A stretch of DNA of 64,000 bases from Marinactinospora thermotolerans DSM 45154 (GTDB lineage Bacteria; Actinomycetota; Actinomycetes; Streptosporangiales; Streptosporangiaceae), in contig NZ_FUWS01000002.1 of NCBI RefSeq assembly GCF_900167435.1, forward strand, positions 235,924 through 299,923. Reading direction: 5' to 3'. The translations under genes and the position numbers were made by a program. This document shows positions 52,620-61,868 of the stretch, in pieces. The notes beneath the pieces were generated by a model, which was not told the origin of the DNA, did no database searches, and saw nothing but the letters and a program-made list of their open reading frames with translations. Positions within the stretch are counted from its first letter, which is position 1, and the number at the start of each line of letters is the position of its first letter.

Positions 52620-53807
52620 CTAGGCGCCCACCGCCGACAGCACGACGTCGACCAGACGCTCCGCCGCGTCGGGGCGGCCGTGCGCGCGGGCCCGCTCGGC
52701 CACACCGGCACGCAGCGCGGGGTCCGCCAGGAGCGGCCCCACCGCGTCGCGCAGGCTCTCCGGGGAGACCTCGCCGAGCAGGGCCACCGCGGCCCCGGCC
52801 TCCTGGAGGTGGCGGGCGTTGTGCGCCTGCTCGTTCCCCGCGGAGGACGCGAGGGGGATGAGGACCGACGCCTTGCCCAGCGCCGTCAACTCGGCGATCG
52901 TCCCCGCCCCGCTGCGCGAGATGACCACGTCGGCCAGGGCGAGGACGTCGGGAAGTTCGGGGCCCACGAAACCACGCAGGTGGTACCGGACCGCCAGGTT
53001 CACGGGAAGCCCCTCGGAGTGCCGGATCAACGCGGCCATGTTCGCCTCGCCGCACTGGTGGATGACGTTGGCGCGGGCCAGCAGCCACGGCAGGAGACCC
53101 CCGACCGTGCCGTTGATCTGGGCCGAGCCCTGGGCGCCACCGGTGACGTAGACGGTGGGCAGGTTCGGGTCGTAGCCGGTGAAGTTGAGCGCCTCGACGG
53201 CCTTCTCGCCCTGGCCCGACAGCACCTCCGGCCGGACCGGGTTCCCCGTCACCACGGCACCCGCCTGGGCCTGTTCGGGGAGGAGGGCGATGGTGGACTC
53301 CGACGAGACGGCGACCCGCGCCGCGGTGCGGGCGAGCACGCGGTTGGCCAGCCCCAGGCGGACCGTCTGCTCGTGGACCACCAGGGGGCGGTGGCAGAGC
53401 TTGGCGGCGAGGCCCACGGGAACCGCGACATAGCCCCCGGTGGCCAGCACCACGTCGGGGTGGAAGTCCGCGACGATCCGGCGGGCCTGGGCCACGCCGC
53501 GGGGAACGTTGGTCATGTCCCGGATGTTGGCGGGAGAGGCCAGCTTGAGGGGGTTCTTGGAGCGGCGGATCTTCCCGGTGGCCACCGAGGCGAACCGGAT
53601 CCCCTCGCCCTGCGCGACACGTGACTCCAGGCTGTTGGCCGCTCCCACCCACAGGACCTCCAACGCCCTGCCGGTGGACGCCAGCCGTGCGCGCAGCGCG
53701 CGCACGGCGGTGAGAGCGGGATAGGTGTGGCCGCCGGTCCCACCCCCGGTGACGATCAGCCGGAGGGGCCGGTCCTGCGGGAGGCGGTTGAGGTCGTCGC
53801 TGTTCAC
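52620..53807 (-). CDS. MurG-like UDP-GlcNAc glycosyltransferase (GT28), outside a division cluster
   Basis: The 395-residue two-domain glycosyltransferase has RLIVTGGGTGGHTYPALTAV (donor-loop G-motif), VVLATGGYVAVPVGLAAKL, VVHEQTVRLGLANRVLAR, VYVTGGAQGSAQIN and SRSGAGTIAELTALGKASVL. These match MurG, which adds GlcNAc to lipid I. Compared with canonical MurG the nucleotide-binding end reads NEQAHNARHL, and the protein is about 30 residues longer. The neighbours (metal transporter, gene-poor DNA) are not the dcw cluster, so this is probably a second MurG-type enzyme. It may be a paralogue acting in cell-wall remodelling or on another lipid-linked or small-molecule acceptor. Confidence 0.85.
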   Translation of the reverse strand: MNSDDLNRLPQDRPLRLIVTGGGTGGHTYPALTAVRALRARLASTGRALEVLWVGAANSLESRVAQGEGIRFASVATGKIRRSKNPLKLASPANIRDMTNVPRGVAQARRIVADFHPDVVLATGGYVAVPVGLAAKLCHRPLVVHEQTVRLGLANRVLARTAARVAVSSESTIALLPEQAQAGAVVTGNPVRPEVLSGQGEKAVEALNFTGYDPNLPTVYVTGGAQGSAQINGTVGGLLPWLLARANVIHQCGEANMAALIRHSEGLPVNLAVRYHLRGFVGPELPDVLALADVVISRSGAGTIAELTALGKASVLIPLASSAGNEQAHNARHLQEAGAAVALLGEVSPESLRDAVGPLLADPALRAGVAERARAHGRPDAAERLVDVVLSAVGA

Positions 53808-55383
53808 AAGATTCCAATCTGGCTACGCCCGGGCTCCTGCGGGCCGTAGGGATTTCCTGGCCGGTCATCGTCGCCAGGGGCCGATGACGCTGGAAAAGAC
53901 GAAGTGACGCTCCAGACCCTGCACCCGTCGGGAGGGTGGGCGTGCTCGGCCAGGCGTGGGGTGGCCTGGCGGGCGGACAAACGCCGCGCCCTACTTCACC
54001 CGTGATGGTAGACCCCGAATCGGGGGCGCGTCGTTGCCTCCCCGCGCTCCGCGCGGGACGTCCGCCGCGTCCTTCAGCGTTCGAAGGCGGCCGCGCGCCC
54101 TCTGACCTGGATGGGAAACGGCCCGCCGATGAGGGGAGGGGGATCGGGAGTACGGGAAATCGGTGGGGAAGTTCTCCGCCCCGAACGGAATCGAACGTGT
54201 GGCGGGCGGAGCGGCGCTGGATGGCGGGGATGGACCCGGCCGGGGACCATTGGTGCCCTCGGCCGTCCACATCGGGCGTGTGGAACCCCCTCCCGTGTCG
54301 CGGCCGACAGATGCGGTGGCGCCCGGGGGCGGTTCAGGGAAATGGAAGTCGCGTGGTTTTCGGTGCTCGCCGGCCCAATCGGCGGGTGCGGTGACGGTCT
54401 CGGCCCCTCCTCGCGCCACGCGGGCCGTTGCCCGGAGGGCCGGTGTTCTTCCCGATGGAGTCGTTTTTGTGGGTGAGGGGAAAGGGCATCGAGGCTCGAT
54501 CCGCTCGGGAGCGGGGATGAGGCGTTTCCGGAGCCCGTCGCTGGCGCCGGGGCGGCGTTTCCGCGGCGGTGCGCGATCCAGGGGCCTGTTACGGAACGCG
54601 CGGTTTGCCGGTGCGACCGTCACTCCGCGTCGAGAAGAACCGAATGGGGTCGATACCGATGTCCGCCCCGCCCTGGCCCATATCGGCCAGATCGGATACC
54701 GCGGTGGAGCTGGGACGCGCGTGAGTCGTGGGCGGCCGACGTGCGTTCTTCCGCTCGAATGGGCGAAATTCGCGAGGGGTGACCTTTCTTTTTCGCGTAT
54801 TCCCGAGGGGGTTCCCCTGTCCCGTTCGATGATCCGAGCGAGGGCATCCGTTTCCGGCCGCCTCCCCCGGGGGTCGGGGGTTGATGCCCGGGTGGTCGTG
54901 TCGGCCGTTTCGACGTGCGGATCCTCGCGGACAGGAGCGTGAAAAGGCGGGTAGGGCGGTGTGTGTGGAGGAGGGGCTCTGGCCCGTTCGCGCTCCCCGT
55001 CCCCTCGACACGTGGGGTGGGGCCGGGCGTGATGCGGGTGGGGATGAAGACCGCCTCCTCCCGAAATGCGACTTTAGGTAGAGGGGCGCTCGGGGTGGAG
55101 GGGGCGGGTCGGGTCTGCCGCCTGGAGGGGGCCAGCTAATTGCTGATCTTGGAGCGCGCGAAATTTCCTTATTGGGGTAACAAAAGGTGTAATGTGAGAC
55201 AGGTCACATTTAAATGCGAAGTGGGTCCCGGTAGTCTCATGCCGGTACAGCGCGCTGAGTGAATCCACGGCCACTTATCGCTGGATGACCGAGCCTTATC
55301 CAGCCATTCACGCTTTGCTTCCGGGAATGTTCTCCGATTCATCTCGTCCCCCCGAATGAATGACATATTTCAAGGGAGTAAAA
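53808..55383. other. 1.6-kb gene-poor region upstream of the catabolic operon
   Basis: No gene can be supported. Open frames of 140-260 codons exist on both strands but are Arg/Gly/Pro-rich shadows without ribosome sites or recognisable motifs. The stretch 54750-55383 has lower GC and codon-like periodicity is absent. The last 200 bases hold the CRP-type box (55191-55210) and the promoter of the next operon. Remnants of a deleted gene or a long leader are both possible. Confidence 0.5.
55191..55210 (+). promoter_or_regulatory. CRP/cAMP-receptor-type operator
   Basis: The core TGTGA-N6-TCACA (55193-55208) is a perfect match to the CRP consensus, and the flanks extend the symmetry to AATGTGA-N6-TCACATT. 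The centre lies at about 55200.5. A TAGTCT (55232-55237) downstream could be the -10 box, which would place the box near -43 to the start site, the position of class II CRP activation. Confidence 0.7.
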
Positions 55384-56643
55384 ATGCCTCTTTCCATGCC
55401 GGATGGGCACCAGCCCCGGTACACCGACTTTGAGATCGCCGGCATTTCGGACGAGACCATGCGTGAGGGAGGGGAACGTGCCCTCTACGGGGCCGAGGAC
55501 GGCCAGAAACTCCAGCTGATCGAGGCCCTGACCGAAGGCGGCCTGCGCGACATCGACTTAGGGTCCGGGCTCACCGAGCCGCGTTTCCTCCTCCGCTGCC
55601 TGCACGCGCAGCACATGCTGGGCCGCATCCCGGAGGACACCCAGTTCGTCTTCAACCTGACGCTGAAGACCTGGGAGCCCCTGAGTGAGGCGCTGAAGAT
55701 CATCCCGCGGGACTACCTGGCGAAGATCCAGGTCAGCCTGGGAATGGTGGAGCACCGCCAGGAGGAGAAACTCCTCGAACGCGCCCACGACCACCTGACC
55801 TCGCTGGGGGTCGGCTCCTTCCGCGCGAGCATCCTCAACGCCTTCTCGCACGAGATCGACGACAAGCAGTACGCCTTCATCAACGAGCAGGTGGCCCGGG
55901 TGCGCGCGCTCGGCATCGACCTGGTGCGGGTGAACGACTCCATCGGGACCCTGTTCCCCGAGGCCACCGCGGTCCTCGCCGCGAACCTCGTCCGCGACAA
56001 CCCCGACATCACCTTCTACCTCCACTCCCACGACGACCGTGGGCTCGGCCTCGCCAACTCCCTCGCCTCGATCTTCCACGGCTTCCAAATGGTCGAGGGC
56101 GGGGTGGCGGGGTTCGGCAACCGGGCCGGACTGGCCAACCTCGAGGTCATGAGCCAGATCTTCACCGAGCGGGGCATCTCCGTCGCGGGCACCGAACTGG
56201 ACACCGAGAAGCTGTCCCGCGCCGCGTCGCTGGCCGAAGAGGTCTTCATGGTGCTGCCGAACGTCTACCGTCCGGTCAGTGGCATGCTGGTGCGCAATGA
56301 GAACGCCGGGATCGTCAACGTCCCCGACTACCTCGGTGTCAGCCGACCGGTCGACTACTTCCTCAACCCCATCGGCACCTTCCCCACCACCGTCGCCCAG
56401 GCGCTGGACAACGCCGGATTCCCCGAACGGCTCACGGGGGACCGCGAGTTCATCACGGCGGTGGCCGACCGCCTCACCGACCACATGGAGAACGTGCTCT
56501 ACCCGGCCAAGCGGGAACGTTTCGAGGAGCTCCTGCGCCAGGTGCACGAGTTCTACACCGACATCGTCCGCCTCGACGCGGTGCAGGACGCCGCGCTGGA
56601 CGTCCTCCAGGAGCGGGCCTCCGACCAGGTGCCCGCGACCTGA
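55384..56643 (+). CDS. HMGL-like (DRE-TIM metallolyase) family protein
   Basis: The 419-residue TIM-barrel protein contains GISDETMREGGERALYGAED (the D-x-T-x-R-x-G metal and substrate motif). HSHDDRGLGLANS holds the H-x-H metal pair, and GFGNRAGLANLEVMS corresponds to the GxGERxGN motif with Asn in place of Glu. The family comprises HMG-CoA lyase, isopropylmalate, homocitrate and citramalate synthases and related aldolases. The sequence is not a close match to any of these and lacks the C-terminal regulatory domain of isopropylmalate synthase. AGGGAG supports ATG 55384 over the ATG at 55360. It is first in a CRP-box operon with a carrier and an FAH-family enzyme, suggesting catabolism of an organic acid. 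Confidence 0.78.
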   Translation: MPLSMPDGHQPRYTDFEIAGISDETMREGGERALYGAEDGQKLQLIEALTEGGLRDIDLGSGLTEPRFLLRCLHAQHMLGRIPEDTQFVFNLTLKTWEPLSEALKIIPRDYLAKIQVSLGMVEHRQEEKLLERAHDHLTSLGVGSFRASILNAFSHEIDDKQYAFINEQVARVRALGIDLVRVNDSIGTLFPEATAVLAANLVRDNPDITFYLHSHDDRGLGLANSLASIFHGFQMVEGGVAGFGNRAGLANLEVMSQIFTERGISVAGTELDTEKLSRAASLAEEVFMVLPNVYRPVSGMLVRNENAGIVNVPDYLGVSRPVDYFLNPIGTFPTTVAQALDNAGFPERLTGDREFITAVADRLTDHMENVLYPAKRERFEELLRQVHEFYTDIVRLDAVQDAALDVLQERASDQVPAT

Positions 56644-56760
56644 TCCCCGCCGGTGGCGCGCGACCGGCACACCACCGGCCACTCTCACGCCCTGGTGCCC
56701 GCCCGACCGGCGGGCACCAGCCACGCCCACGTTCCGACGATTTCGAGAGGTCCGCCCGCA

Positions 56761-57777
56761 ATGGGATTCGCCCCACTGCTGTCGACGATGGTCCCGCTCT
56801 TCGCCATCGTCCTGATCGGATACCTCGCCAGCTACTCCGCCCCCTTCAAGGGGAACGCGCAGAAGGCCGTCAACGACTTCGTCTTCTTCATCGCGCTTCC
56901 CGCCCTCCTCTTCTCCTCGGTCGCCGAATCCGGCCTGTCCGAGGGGATCTCCTGGTCCTTCATCGCCGCGAACCTCACCATGCTGGTCCTGGGCGCGGGC
57001 TTGGGGCTGGCCATCGGGCGGCTCCTGTTCCGCCACCCGATGCCCCGGGCGCTGACGACGGCGATGTTGTCCGGGTACGGAAACGTCGCCTATCTCGGGG
57101 TGCCGCTCCTGGTCACCGCGGTGGGGACGCAGGCCGCGCTACCGGTGGCGCTGGGGCAGCTGCTGCACAACATGTTCTTCATGGTGCTCTACCCCATGTG
57201 CGTGACCGTGGCGGTCCAGCGCGCGCGGGTGAAGGAGCCCGTCGCTTCGGGGAAGGGCGGGATCACCGCCGAGGGCGATGGCCCGTCGGCGCCCTCCACG
57301 GGGAGCACCGGACGGGCGGTGCTGCGCAGCGTCGTCCTCAACCCGGTCAGCCTCTCCGTCGTCGCCGGACTGCTCTTCGCCCTCACCGGGCTCGGCCTTC
57401 CCGGGCCCGTCGAGGACACCATCACGATGCTCGCCGGGGCGGCGGCGCCCGGTGCCCTGTTCGCCGTGGGCCTCACCCTCCGCCGGGCGATGTCGGCGCT
57501 GCGCGAGGGCAGCGTGGCCATCCCCGAGCTGTCCTGCTCGATCGTCGTGAAGCTCGCGATCATGCCGCTCGTCGCCGTCGCCCTGGTCACGTGGGTCTTC
57601 CCGATGCCCACGGTGTGGGCGTTCACCACGGTGGTGATGTGCGGGCTGCCCAACGCCGCGACCGCCTATGTCCTGGCCCAGCAGAAGGAGTCCGGCGCCC
57701 AGCAGGCCGCGGCCTCCATCGTCGTCACCAGCGCCCTGTCACTGATCACCCTGCCGCTGGCGGCCCTGATCGCGTGA
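56761..57777 (+). CDS. AEC-family (auxin efflux carrier-type) membrane transporter
   Basis: The 338-residue protein has about ten hydrophobic segments in two repeats. It opens [20 protein letters not shown], with [38 protein letters not shown] and, in the second half, [37 protein letters not shown] and [15 protein letters not shown]. Bacterial AEC carriers move malonate, malate or other organic acids. A central hydrophilic loop (about 160-185) separates the halves. The start at 56761 is chosen because the upstream frame is not membrane-like. It probably imports the substrate of the neighbouring lyase and hydrolase. Confidence 0.86.
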   Translation: MGFAPLLSTMVPLFAIVLIGYLASYSAPFKGNAQKAVNDFVFFIALPALLFSSVAESGLSEGISWSFIAANLTMLVLGAGLGLAIGRLLFRHPMPRALTTAMLSGYGNVAYLGVPLLVTAVGTQAALPVALGQLLHNMFFMVLYPMCVTVAVQRARVKEPVASGKGGITAEGDGPSAPSTGSTGRAVLRSVVLNPVSLSVVAGLLFALTGLGLPGPVEDTITMLAGAAAPGALFAVGLTLRRAMSALREGSVAIPELSCSIVVKLAIMPLVAVALVTWVFPMPTVWAFTTVVMCGLPNAATAYVLAQQKESGAQQAAASIVVTSALSLITLPLAALIA

Positions 57778-57814
57778 CGCAACCGACCAACCATCCAAAG
57801 GAACCGGAACGACC

Positions 57815-58111
57815 ATGCTCGTCGCCTTCTCAGTCAGTCCGCTCGGCACCGGCGAATCCGTGGGAGAGGCCGTCGCCAGGGCCGTGGCGGTGGTCCGCGA
57901 CAGCGGGCTGCCCAACCGCACCGACGCGATGTTCACCACGATCGAGGGCGAGTGGGACGAGGTGATGGACGTCGTCAAGCGCGCCGTGGCGGCGGCCGGC
58001 GAGGGGGCGGGACGGACCACGCTGATCCTCAAGGCCGACATCCGCCCGGGGACCACCGGGGCGCTCGACGGCAAGGTCGCCTCCGTCGAGGCCCATCTCC
58101 GCGACATGTGA
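57815..58111 (+). CDS. MTH1187/YkoF family (DUF77) small thiamine-binding-type protein
   Basis: The 98-residue ferredoxin-like protein contains [20 protein letters not shown], then [19 protein letters not shown] and [12 protein letters not shown]. This is the MTH1187/YqgV family, whose members form tetramers and have been reported to bind thiamine-like or small-molecule ligands. Its presence between a carrier and an FAH-family enzyme is unusual and may mark a ligand or sensor role in this pathway. AAGGAA precedes the ATG. Confidence 0.82.
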   Translation: MLVAFSVSPLGTGESVGEAVARAVAVVRDSGLPNRTDAMFTTIEGEWDEVMDVVKRAVAAAGEGAGRTTLILKADIRPGTTGALDGKVASVEAHLRDM

Positions 58112-58133
58112 CCCACCCCGACTAGGAGCCCCC

Positions 58134-59018
58134 ATGTACCTCATGCGTATCGGCCCGGCCGGGGCGGAGGTCCCCGCCGTACGTGTCGGCACCGACCGTT
58201 ACATCGACGTGTCCGACGTCGTCGGGGACGTCGACGCCGCCTTCCTCGCCTCGGACCCGGCGGCCTCCCTCGCCCCGCTGATCGCGGAACGGGTGGCCGC
58301 GGGCGCCGCCCGGCCCCTGGAGGGGATCAGGATCGGTCCGCCGATCGCCCGGCCGCATCAGATCCTGTGCGTCGGGCTGAACTACACCGACCACGCCGCG
58401 GCCACCGGTCAGACGCTCCCCGACGAACCGGTCATCACGACGAAGGCCCCGAACACGCTGAGCGGCCCCACGGATCCGCTCGTGCTCCCGCCGGGGTCGG
58501 ACAGGACGGACTGGGAGGTGGAACTCGGCGTCGTCGTCGGCCGGCGCGTGTACCGGCTCTCCGACGAGGGGGAGGCCGAGGAGGCGATCGCCGGCTACAC
58601 GCTCGTCAACGACGTGTCCGAGCGGGCCCTGCAGTTCGATCGCGGCGGGCAGTGGATGAAGGGCAAGTCGGCGCCCACGTTCACCCCGTGCGGTCCGTTC
58701 CTGGCCACCCGGGACGAGATCCCCGACGTCGGCGGTCTCGACCTGTGGCTGGACGTCAACGGGGCGGCGCGCCAGCGGGGCAGCACCAAGGACATGGCGT
58801 TCGGCCCCGCCCGGCTCGTCCACTACCTCAGCCACTTCATGGTCTTGGAGCCGGGGGACCTGATCTGCACCGGGACACCGGCGGGCACCGGAATGACCTC
58901 CTCCCCGCCCGGCTATCTCGCCTCCGGTGACGTGGTGGAGCTGGGCTGCGGGCCCTTGGGGACGCAGCGGTACGAGGTGACGGAGTCGGGCCAGCCTCCC
59001 GCCGCCGGGCCGCGCTGA
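58134..59018 (+). CDS. Fumarylacetoacetate hydrolase (FAH) family protein
   Basis: The 294-residue protein contains LCVGLNYTDHAAATGQTLPD, then the metal site DWEVELGVVVGRRVYRLSDE (two Glu) and NDVSERALQFDRGGQWMKGK (Asp and active-site Lys). FTPCGPFLATRDE and GDLICTGTPAGTGM follow. Members cleave C-C bonds in acylpyruvates, decarboxylate oxaloacetate or hydrate dienoates. AGGAG precedes the ATG 22 bp after the MTH1187 gene. It is the last gene of the CRP-box operon. Tandem terminators lie at 59291-59366. Confidence 0.88.
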   Translation: MYLMRIGPAGAEVPAVRVGTDRYIDVSDVVGDVDAAFLASDPAASLAPLIAERVAAGAARPLEGIRIGPPIARPHQILCVGLNYTDHAAATGQTLPDEPVITTKAPNTLSGPTDPLVLPPGSDRTDWEVELGVVVGRRVYRLSDEGEAEEAIAGYTLVNDVSERALQFDRGGQWMKGKSAPTFTPCGPFLATRDEIPDVGGLDLWLDVNGAARQRGSTKDMAFGPARLVHYLSHFMVLEPGDLICTGTPAGTGMTSSPPGYLASGDVVELGCGPLGTQRYEVTESGQPPAAGPR

Positions 59019-59290
59019 GACGCGGGCGTTCGCCATCCGGGACGAGGGGCGCGCGGCCCTCATGGGGGCCTCCCCGTGGGGTTCCTCCGCCGGCGGCCAC
59101 GGCGCCATGCCGGTTCCTCCCGGAGCGCTCACGGCGCCTCCCGTGGCGGCGTCATGCCGCTGCCACGGGTTCGCCGCCCAGCGGTGCCATGGTGGGTGAA
59201 GGCTGACGACGCGCAACCCCGTTCCGGGCACACCGTGAGCCGGGAAGAGGACGGCGCCGCGACGCGGGGGCCCCTACGTCACCCCCGCCG

Positions 59291-59326
59291 CGGCGCCCCC
59301 GCTCGGATCACCGACCGGGGGCGCCG
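59291..59326 (+). terminator. Hairpin terminator (first of two) after the FAH operon
   Basis: CGGCGCCCCCG (59291-59301) pairs perfectly with CGGGGGCGCCG (59316-59326) around a 14-base loop. Confidence 0.7.
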
Positions 59327-59339
59327 CGCGCTCTCGACG

Positions 59340-59366
59340 CCGGGGCCGCCGTCTACGCGGCCCCGG
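59340..59366 (+). terminator. Hairpin terminator (second of two)
   Basis: CCGGGGCCGC (59340-59349) pairs perfectly with GCGGCCCCGG (59357-59366) around a 7-base loop, 13 bases after the first hairpin. Confidence 0.7.
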
Positions 59367-59536
59367 TCCTTACACCGGTGCCCGGGGCGAGGAGGACGGT
59401 GGGATGCGTGCCCGTGGTCCCTCGTCCCATCCGACGGTTTGCGAGCACGGCCGGAAGAGAGCCGAAGGCCGTATCCCGATTCGTCGTGCGCGGAACACCG
59501 TCAGTGGTTTCGCGCACTCTCGGGCGGTCCGTCGTC

Positions 59537-59617
59537 GCCGATCCGATCATGGATCTCACCAACGCCCAGCAGGCGCACGGCTACGCCAACAACAACCCCG
59601 TAGCCTCCACAGAACCC
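59537..59617 (+). pseudogene. Remnant of an RHS-repeat core C-terminus
   Basis: Twenty-seven codons read ADPIMDLTNAQQAHGY followed by ANNNPVASTEP. This closely matches the conserved end of actinobacterial RHS cores (DPxLDLTNPQQxHGYAYANNNPVTYSDP), with a two-residue AY loss and a degraded last part. Sequence on both sides in this frame does not resemble RHS, so only a fragment survives. Intact RHS proteins deliver a C-terminal toxin encoded just after this point, with an immunity gene next to it. Confidence 0.72.
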
Positions 59618-60315
59618 CGGACCTTTATGTGCCGGGTATGCACCCGTGCGCGCCGGGCGGTGGCGGAAAACGCGGGAAACCGAGCGAGCAGTCCCGGAAT
59701 GGATCAACGAGCACCGGGATGCGATGGGGACCCGGCAGGGCCGCGATCTCGCCAAGATCCGCTAGGGGAACGGAATGCACCGGGGATCCTCCTCGTGCTG
59801 CGGCCACTCCGGTTATCCGGGCCGCGATGGTTCCGGTGGGGATCGTCCTCCTCTTACGCCGCCGTACAGGTCGACTTTTTCGCCGGTCCTTCGCCCGATC
59901 CGACCGCTGAGGCGCTGAAACGCGGAAAGAACGGCCGGAGCAGCCGGCTGAACACCGCTGCCAGCCGAGGAAGATCGATTTCGGGTCTCATTGGAGCCTC
60001 ATTTTGGCGGCCGGGATGCAATCGTTCGCCAATCGGCTGGAAGTGCGGCAAGGTTCTGGGGAGACGACGCTTGTGAGGCTGTCGCAGTACCGGAGGAGAC
60101 CGGCGGGTCGCGGCGCTGGAGGTGGGGGCGTTGGTAGCGGTGTGTTCGTGGCCGGGTCTAACGCCGCGATGGTTTCTCGGTTCTTCGGGTCGATGGAGAG
60201 GGAGATGCTGGGCTTGGCCTGACAGCGGTTGATTCGGTGGAGTTCCCGGCGTCCCGTCAGGGGCGCCGGGATATCGTTTTTGTTCTTGTGGGATTCGCGC
60301 CCGGGAGCGTGTTGG

Positions 60316-60858
60316 ATGGTGTTGAGAAACTATTGGACGGCGTCGGCCGGAGTGGCGGCTTCCGTGTTCATTTCCCTGTTGTATCTTATGGGCTTTCTGG
60401 TTATGGGGGAGGAGAACGGTGGGTTGACGTGGGGTGATATGTTCGTTGGCTCCGCACTTCCGTCGATTTTTGTATGGTTCTTTTTTAAAGTCGCATTTTT
60501 TGCTCACATTGAGACCGTGGGGAATTCCGTTGTGGTCAAGAACCTCTTCTCCAAGACGGTTATTCCGGCGAGGATGATCAACCGGGTCACCTATGAGGGT
60601 GGTGTGGAGATATTCACTCGTCCTGGTCGGTCGTACGGGAGCCTCAACCTGGGGGGATCTGTCCTGGGTGCCCTGGCCGGGTATCCGACGAACCGGCGCT
60701 GTGCGGAGAAGTTGATAGCCTTCCTGGAAAGTAGAGATGCCGGGGACGGGGTGGAGGGTGTGACGGTCACCCATAAGCCGCATTTCAATATTCTTTTCCT
60801 TTGTTCGGTTTTCTGTGTGTTCTTCGTGATCCACCTGCTTCTTAGGGCTGCTCAGTGA
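60316..60858 (+). CDS. Low-GC membrane protein of unknown function (PH-like; possible orphan immunity protein)
   Basis: The 180-residue protein has two N-terminal hydrophobic segments (SAGVAASVFISLLYLMGFLV and SALPSIFVWFFFKVAFFA) and one at the C-terminus (ILFLCSVFCVFFVIHLLL). The segment between them (VVVKNLFSKTVIPARMINRV, then PGRSYGSLNLGG) reads like a bacterial PH domain. GC content and codon choice (many T-ending codons) differ sharply from neighbouring genes, pointing to acquired DNA. It lies 0.7 kb after an RHS-core fragment, where immunity genes are usually found. ATG 60316 is chosen as the first Met before the first membrane segment. Confidence 0.68.
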   Translation: MVLRNYWTASAGVAASVFISLLYLMGFLVMGEENGGLTWGDMFVGSALPSIFVWFFFKVAFFAHIETVGNSVVVKNLFSKTVIPARMINRVTYEGGVEIFTRPGRSYGSLNLGGSVLGALAGYPTNRRCAEKLIAFLESRDAGDGVEGVTVTHKPHFNILFLCSVFCVFFVIHLLLRAAQ

Positions 60859-60864
60859 TGTCTG

Positions 60865-61221
60865 CTATCTCGAATGCTCCGGAATCGGGTGATCTGCCTC
60901 GGTGGCGTAATGGCGGGCTGCGGTGTGCTGGGCGCGCAAGGTGGACGGGGCGAGGGAATTTCGCTCGGTAGCGCGACGACGGATCACCCTCCGAGCGTCT
61001 GTGGTAACAGATCCGTCCGATGCGCTAGAGGGAGCGGTCTCGCGGGGATCAGGCGGACAGCCGATGCGTGCTCGGCTGTCCGGCACCATGGGGAGGCGGG
61101 GGCCTTCGGGAGGCAGGTGAGGGATCGAGTCGGTGGGTTCTGGAGCCTTCGGGGCGGGTGCCGGCTCCGGCCATTCCCGGTCGGCCTCGTCAACAGGCTC
61201 GATGTGCCTGGACGGCATCAC
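60865..61221 (-). CDS. Possible small hypothetical gene
   Basis: A 118-codon frame starts MMPSRHIEPVDEADREWPEP and is Pro/Ala/Arg-rich with no recognisable domain or ribosome site. Base composition is intermediate between the low-GC gene to the left and normal DNA to the right. It may be a small accessory gene of the same acquired segment, or noncoding. Confidence 0.25.
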   Translation of the reverse strand: MMPSRHIEPVDEADREWPEPAPAPKAPEPTDSIPHLPPEGPRLPMVPDSRARIGCPPDPRETAPSSASDGSVTTDARRVIRRRATERNSLAPSTLRAQHTAARHYATEADHPIPEHSR

Positions 61222-61868
61222 CCGGGCAGGCTGCTGTGGCCGTTACGTGACTCCGGCATGTCCGAGGCTGCCGGCCACGCGGCCGGCGCCGCTCACCAGG
61301 ATCCCCTGTCTTCGCCTGACCTCGTGACCTTGCGCCGGGCCTGGCGTGCCCGGCTCGGGGCGCTGGGCGAAGACGACGCCCGGTTCCCGGCGGGACGGGG
61401 AGCCGAGGCCGGACCGCCCGCCGGGAGAGACGGCCGCCGGGGCTCATGTCCGGCCGCGAAGTCCGCCGGCGGGGACTGGGCGGGCAGGCCACTGGAGCGG
61501 AAGAAGGGCGGCCCGCGGGGCCGGCCGCGTCGTTCATTCGGGGTGCGGGCCGGGGTCCGTGGTTCGAAAGGCAGGCCGGATCGGCCGGGGCGCGGCATCC
61601 ACCGGCCTTCGGCCGGGCCGGGGCCGATCCCATCGAGGTCACCACGGCCGGCCCCTCCCTGTGGGTGGAGCGCGCCTGCCGCCCAGAACGGCCTGTGCGC
61701 CGGAGGATCGACAGGGAGCGCGCCGGGCTCGGCGGGGAGGACGTGCTCTGGGGAACGCCGGTGCGGCTCGGAACGCAGGGGGACGTAGGGGTCCCGAAGC
61801 CGGCTTTGGGACCCCTGTTCCACGGCTCGCCGCGGGGGCGGGACCGGCCGCCGAGCGGGGAGAACGCC
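61222..61868. other. Gene-free stretch upstream of the acyl-CoA dehydrogenase terminus
   Basis: About 650 GC-rich bases; frames on both strands are Arg/Gly/Pro-rich and overlap one another without ribosome sites. I see no gene or clear repeat. Confidence 0.5.

Larger units (their letters stand above)
59019..60315. other. Gene-poor region with terminators and an RHS remnant
   Basis: About 1.3 kb without an intact gene. It holds two terminator hairpins (59291-59366), a short stretch coding for the end of an RHS core (59537-59617) and otherwise no recognisable sequence. GC content falls towards the right end, where the low-GC membrane-protein gene begins. The whole looks like decayed polymorphic-toxin DNA. 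Confidence 0.6.

Noticed and set aside
53991-54942. Overlapping 210- and 259-codon frames on opposite strands in the gene-poor region
   Set aside because: Both look like composition-driven open frames; no motif, signal peptide or ribosome site supports either.
59854-60834. 326-codon minus-strand frame opposite the low-GC membrane protein
   Set aside because: Reads as His/Pro/Arg-rich antisense; the plus strand gives coherent membrane segments.
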